A stretch of DNA of 6,578 nt, from NCBI GenBank assembly GCA_014379925.1, contig JACMKY010000498.1:1-6578 (forward strand). The letters are read 5' to 3'. The notes below the pieces were generated by a model, which was not told the origin of the DNA, made no database searches, and was given only the letters and a program-made list of their open reading frames with translations. Position numbers and translations under genes: made by a program. Below, piece after piece: positions 5,194 to 6,578 of this stretch (positions are counted from its first letter, which is position 1; every line of letters begins with the position of its first letter). The stretch comes from Cytophagales bacterium. Its GTDB lineage: Bacteria > Bacteroidota > Bacteroidia > Cytophagales > ES-bin-26.

Positions 5194-6478
5194 ACGACAG
5201 CCACTTCGAAAGCGTCAAGCGGGACTGGTCGGCCCATTCCCGGATCAACTGCATCTCCTTGGGCACCGGCGCGGCGTTGTATTTGCGCTTGGCCTGTACC
5301 ACTTGACAACTGCGCAGGTTCACCTCAATAGTCACCAGGCGCTCCGCTTCAGAGCCCGCGGGCAGCACTGACAGCGAAAAGATGGCACACTTGCCCGCGT
5401 AACACGAACCGGCGTAGGAGGATACGCAGTGTTGCATCGCCTTTCCTTCCGCCAGCAACTCATTGCTCGAAAGCAGTTCCTGAATGGCGTATTCCTTCCG
5501 ACGCTCTTCCTTGCCCTCTTCCCAAGAAAACGCCCGGATGCCGGACGCTTTCCACACCAAGGCGCCGCCCCGGTTGCGCGCGCGGTTGAGTTGGACGTGC
5601 CATGCTTCGGTTTGCCGCAGCAGGGCCTCGGGCGCACGGCCCTTCATGCTGAACCCGGGTTGAATCGTCCGCTGGTGGCGCACGTAATCCACCACCGCCT
5701 CCAGGTGGCGGTTGTCGAACATATCCAGGCCCGCGAAAAACCCGATGAACGTCGACCAGAAGGCATCCTCCCCGAAATGATTGCGTCCCAACCAGCTCCG
5801 GTTAACGTACCAGGCCAGGTTGGCGTCGCCACCCATTGCCAGCACCTGGCCCCAGCGCAGCGCCTCCGGAATGGTGCAGTCGTCGGGCGCCCCCATGAAT
5901 TCGTGCGACATCCGTTTGGTGAGCACAATGGGCAGGTGGCTCAGCCGGCGCGCCGGAAACCCCGTTCCCAGGTCCACGTACCAGCGACGCTCCACCTCCC
6001 GGCCTCCCGGGAGCCAGGCGCTGTCCAGGAAAAGCGGCAGCGCATACTGCGCGAAACAGTGCCGCAACAGGCTCGAAAACTGCTTGGTGGGGTTGTGGCT
6101 GGTTTTTTTCCAAAGCCGGACATCCCGCACGAAGGAGGATTGAAAGCAGGCCACGTGGTAGAGCCCCGTCAGGTACCGCTCTTCTGCCAGCAAGCGGTAG
6201 CAATGCTGCTTCTCCACGCGCAGCAACAGCGTTTTGAAGGCGGTGCTTTTGGATTCCTGCTTGGCGGTGGCAAACAGACTGTGCAGAACGGGATAGTGCT
6301 GCCGGTCGGTTTGGGTGGCTTTCCCGTCGTAAATCCGTTCCACCAACTGGGAAAAGAACTTGTGCGGATCGTTCTTAACGGCCAGCGCCTGGGCGAGGCC
6401 TTGTTCGTACTGAATCTTTTGGTTTAGCAACGCATCCCTGTCCCGACGGGAAAGGGTTATCTTTTTAGATTTTCCCAT
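5192..6478 (-). CDS. PcfJ-like protein of unknown function
   Basis: The C-terminal third of this 428-residue protein matches the PcfJ-like family (PF14284), named after a gene on the enterococcal conjugative plasmid pCF10. Visible pieces are LLAEGKAMQHCVSSY (341-355), AGKCAIFSL (361-369), the strand RLVTIEVN (380-387) and QVVQAKRKYN (392-401). H350, C351 and Y355 are the most family-typical residues; C359 and C364 add a small cysteine cluster. Residues 1 to about 330 are mostly helical, rich in aromatic and basic residues, and not recognised beyond the family. There is no signal peptide or membrane helix. The biochemical role of PcfJ proteins is unknown, and many occur on Bacteroidota chromosomes away from conjugation genes; no conjugation gene is visible here. 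The ATG at 6476-6478 gives a basic N-terminus (MGKSKKITLSRR), with no Shine-Dalgarno. Confidence 0.82.
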   Translation of the reverse strand: MGKSKKITLSRRDRDALLNQKIQYEQGLAQALAVKNDPHKFFSQLVERIYDGKATQTDRQHYPVLHSLFATAKQESKSTAFKTLLLRVEKQHCYRLLAEERYLTGLYHVACFQSSFVRDVRLWKKTSHNPTKQFSSLLRHCFAQYALPLFLDSAWLPGGREVERRWYVDLGTGFPARRLSHLPIVLTKRMSHEFMGAPDDCTIPEALRWGQVLAMGGDANLAWYVNRSWLGRNHFGEDAFWSTFIGFFAGLDMFDNRHLEAVVDYVRHQRTIQPGFSMKGRAPEALLRQTEAWHVQLNRARNRGGALVWKASGIRAFSWEEGKEERRKEYAIQELLSSNELLAEGKAMQHCVSSYAGSCYAGKCAIFSLSVLPAGSEAERLVTIEVNLRSCQVVQAKRKYNAAPVPKEMQLIREWADQSRLTLSKWLS

Positions 6479-6578
6479 TGTACCAAAGGCTATTGGAGTA
6501 AGTGTACCTAAGGCGGTTCGGCCGGATACCGCCCAACGAGCGGCATTCGGTTGTACCGCCGCCAGTTCTCCGCGCGGC
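6479..6578 (-). promoter_or_regulatory. Upstream region of the PcfJ-like gene with repeated GGTACA and a short hairpin
   Basis: Read on the minus strand, GGTACA occurs three times: 6557-6552, 6508-6503 and 6484-6479, the last directly before the ATG. The spacings are 49 and 24 bases. A 6-base inverted repeat, GGCGGT (6512-6517) with ACCGCC (6528-6533), lies between the outer copies. A TAGCCTTTG sequence at 6494-6486 resembles the Bacteroidota -7 box with one extra base but sits very near the start codon. The promoter itself is not certain, and the window ends here. Confidence 0.3.

Noticed and set aside
5429..6427. Plus-strand 332-residue ORF opposite the PcfJ gene
   Set aside because: Shadow frame; the minus-strand frame has the PcfJ signature and a clear ATG.

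Overview
The window looks like chromosomal DNA from a member of the Bacteroidota. No start codon here has a convincing Shine-Dalgarno sequence. Two runs of AT-rich heptamer repeats are present, a free-standing four-helix-bundle (23S IVP family) gene sits between some of them, and the protein types fit that phylum. The genes are fairly GC-rich (38 of 60 bases at 3721-3780), whereas the four-helix-bundle gene is poorer (26 of 60 at 181-240). I do not assign a genus.

Layout. Positions 1-563 form a cassette: twelve GAATTAC heptamers, a short spacer, a four-helix-bundle gene on the minus strand, and six heptamers in the opposite orientation (GTAATTC). It abuts the stop codon of a minus-strand pair, a GNAT acetyltransferase (1968-2525) followed one base later by the RNA 3'-end methyltransferase Hen1 (566-1966). 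Hen1 belongs to the bacterial Pnkp/Hen1 RNA-repair system. Its usual partner Pnkp is not in the window and, if present, may lie beyond the left edge past the cassette.

A 470-base divergent spacer (2526-2995) holds a strong hairpin and three 8-base homopolymer runs but no convincing gene. To its right, on the plus strand, are a GHMP kinase closely resembling plant glucuronokinase (2996-3991) and a GalU-type UTP-sugar-1-phosphate uridylyltransferase (4115-5032). Together they could turn a free sugar, possibly glucuronic acid, into its UDP form in two steps. The gap between them contains a second heptamer array (ACTTACG/ACTTATG), one base different from the first, which runs into the galU start codon.

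galU converges on a minus-strand PcfJ-domain gene of unknown role (5192-6478). A nested inverted repeat between them is probably a bidirectional terminator. The last 100 bases hold the presumed control region of the PcfJ gene, with a thrice-repeated GGTACA motif and a short hairpin. The most unusual features are the inverted heptamer arrays around the four-helix-bundle gene, the related array fused to the galU start, and the glucuronokinase-like/GalU pair. I found no CRISPR array, RNA gene, transposase or integrase.
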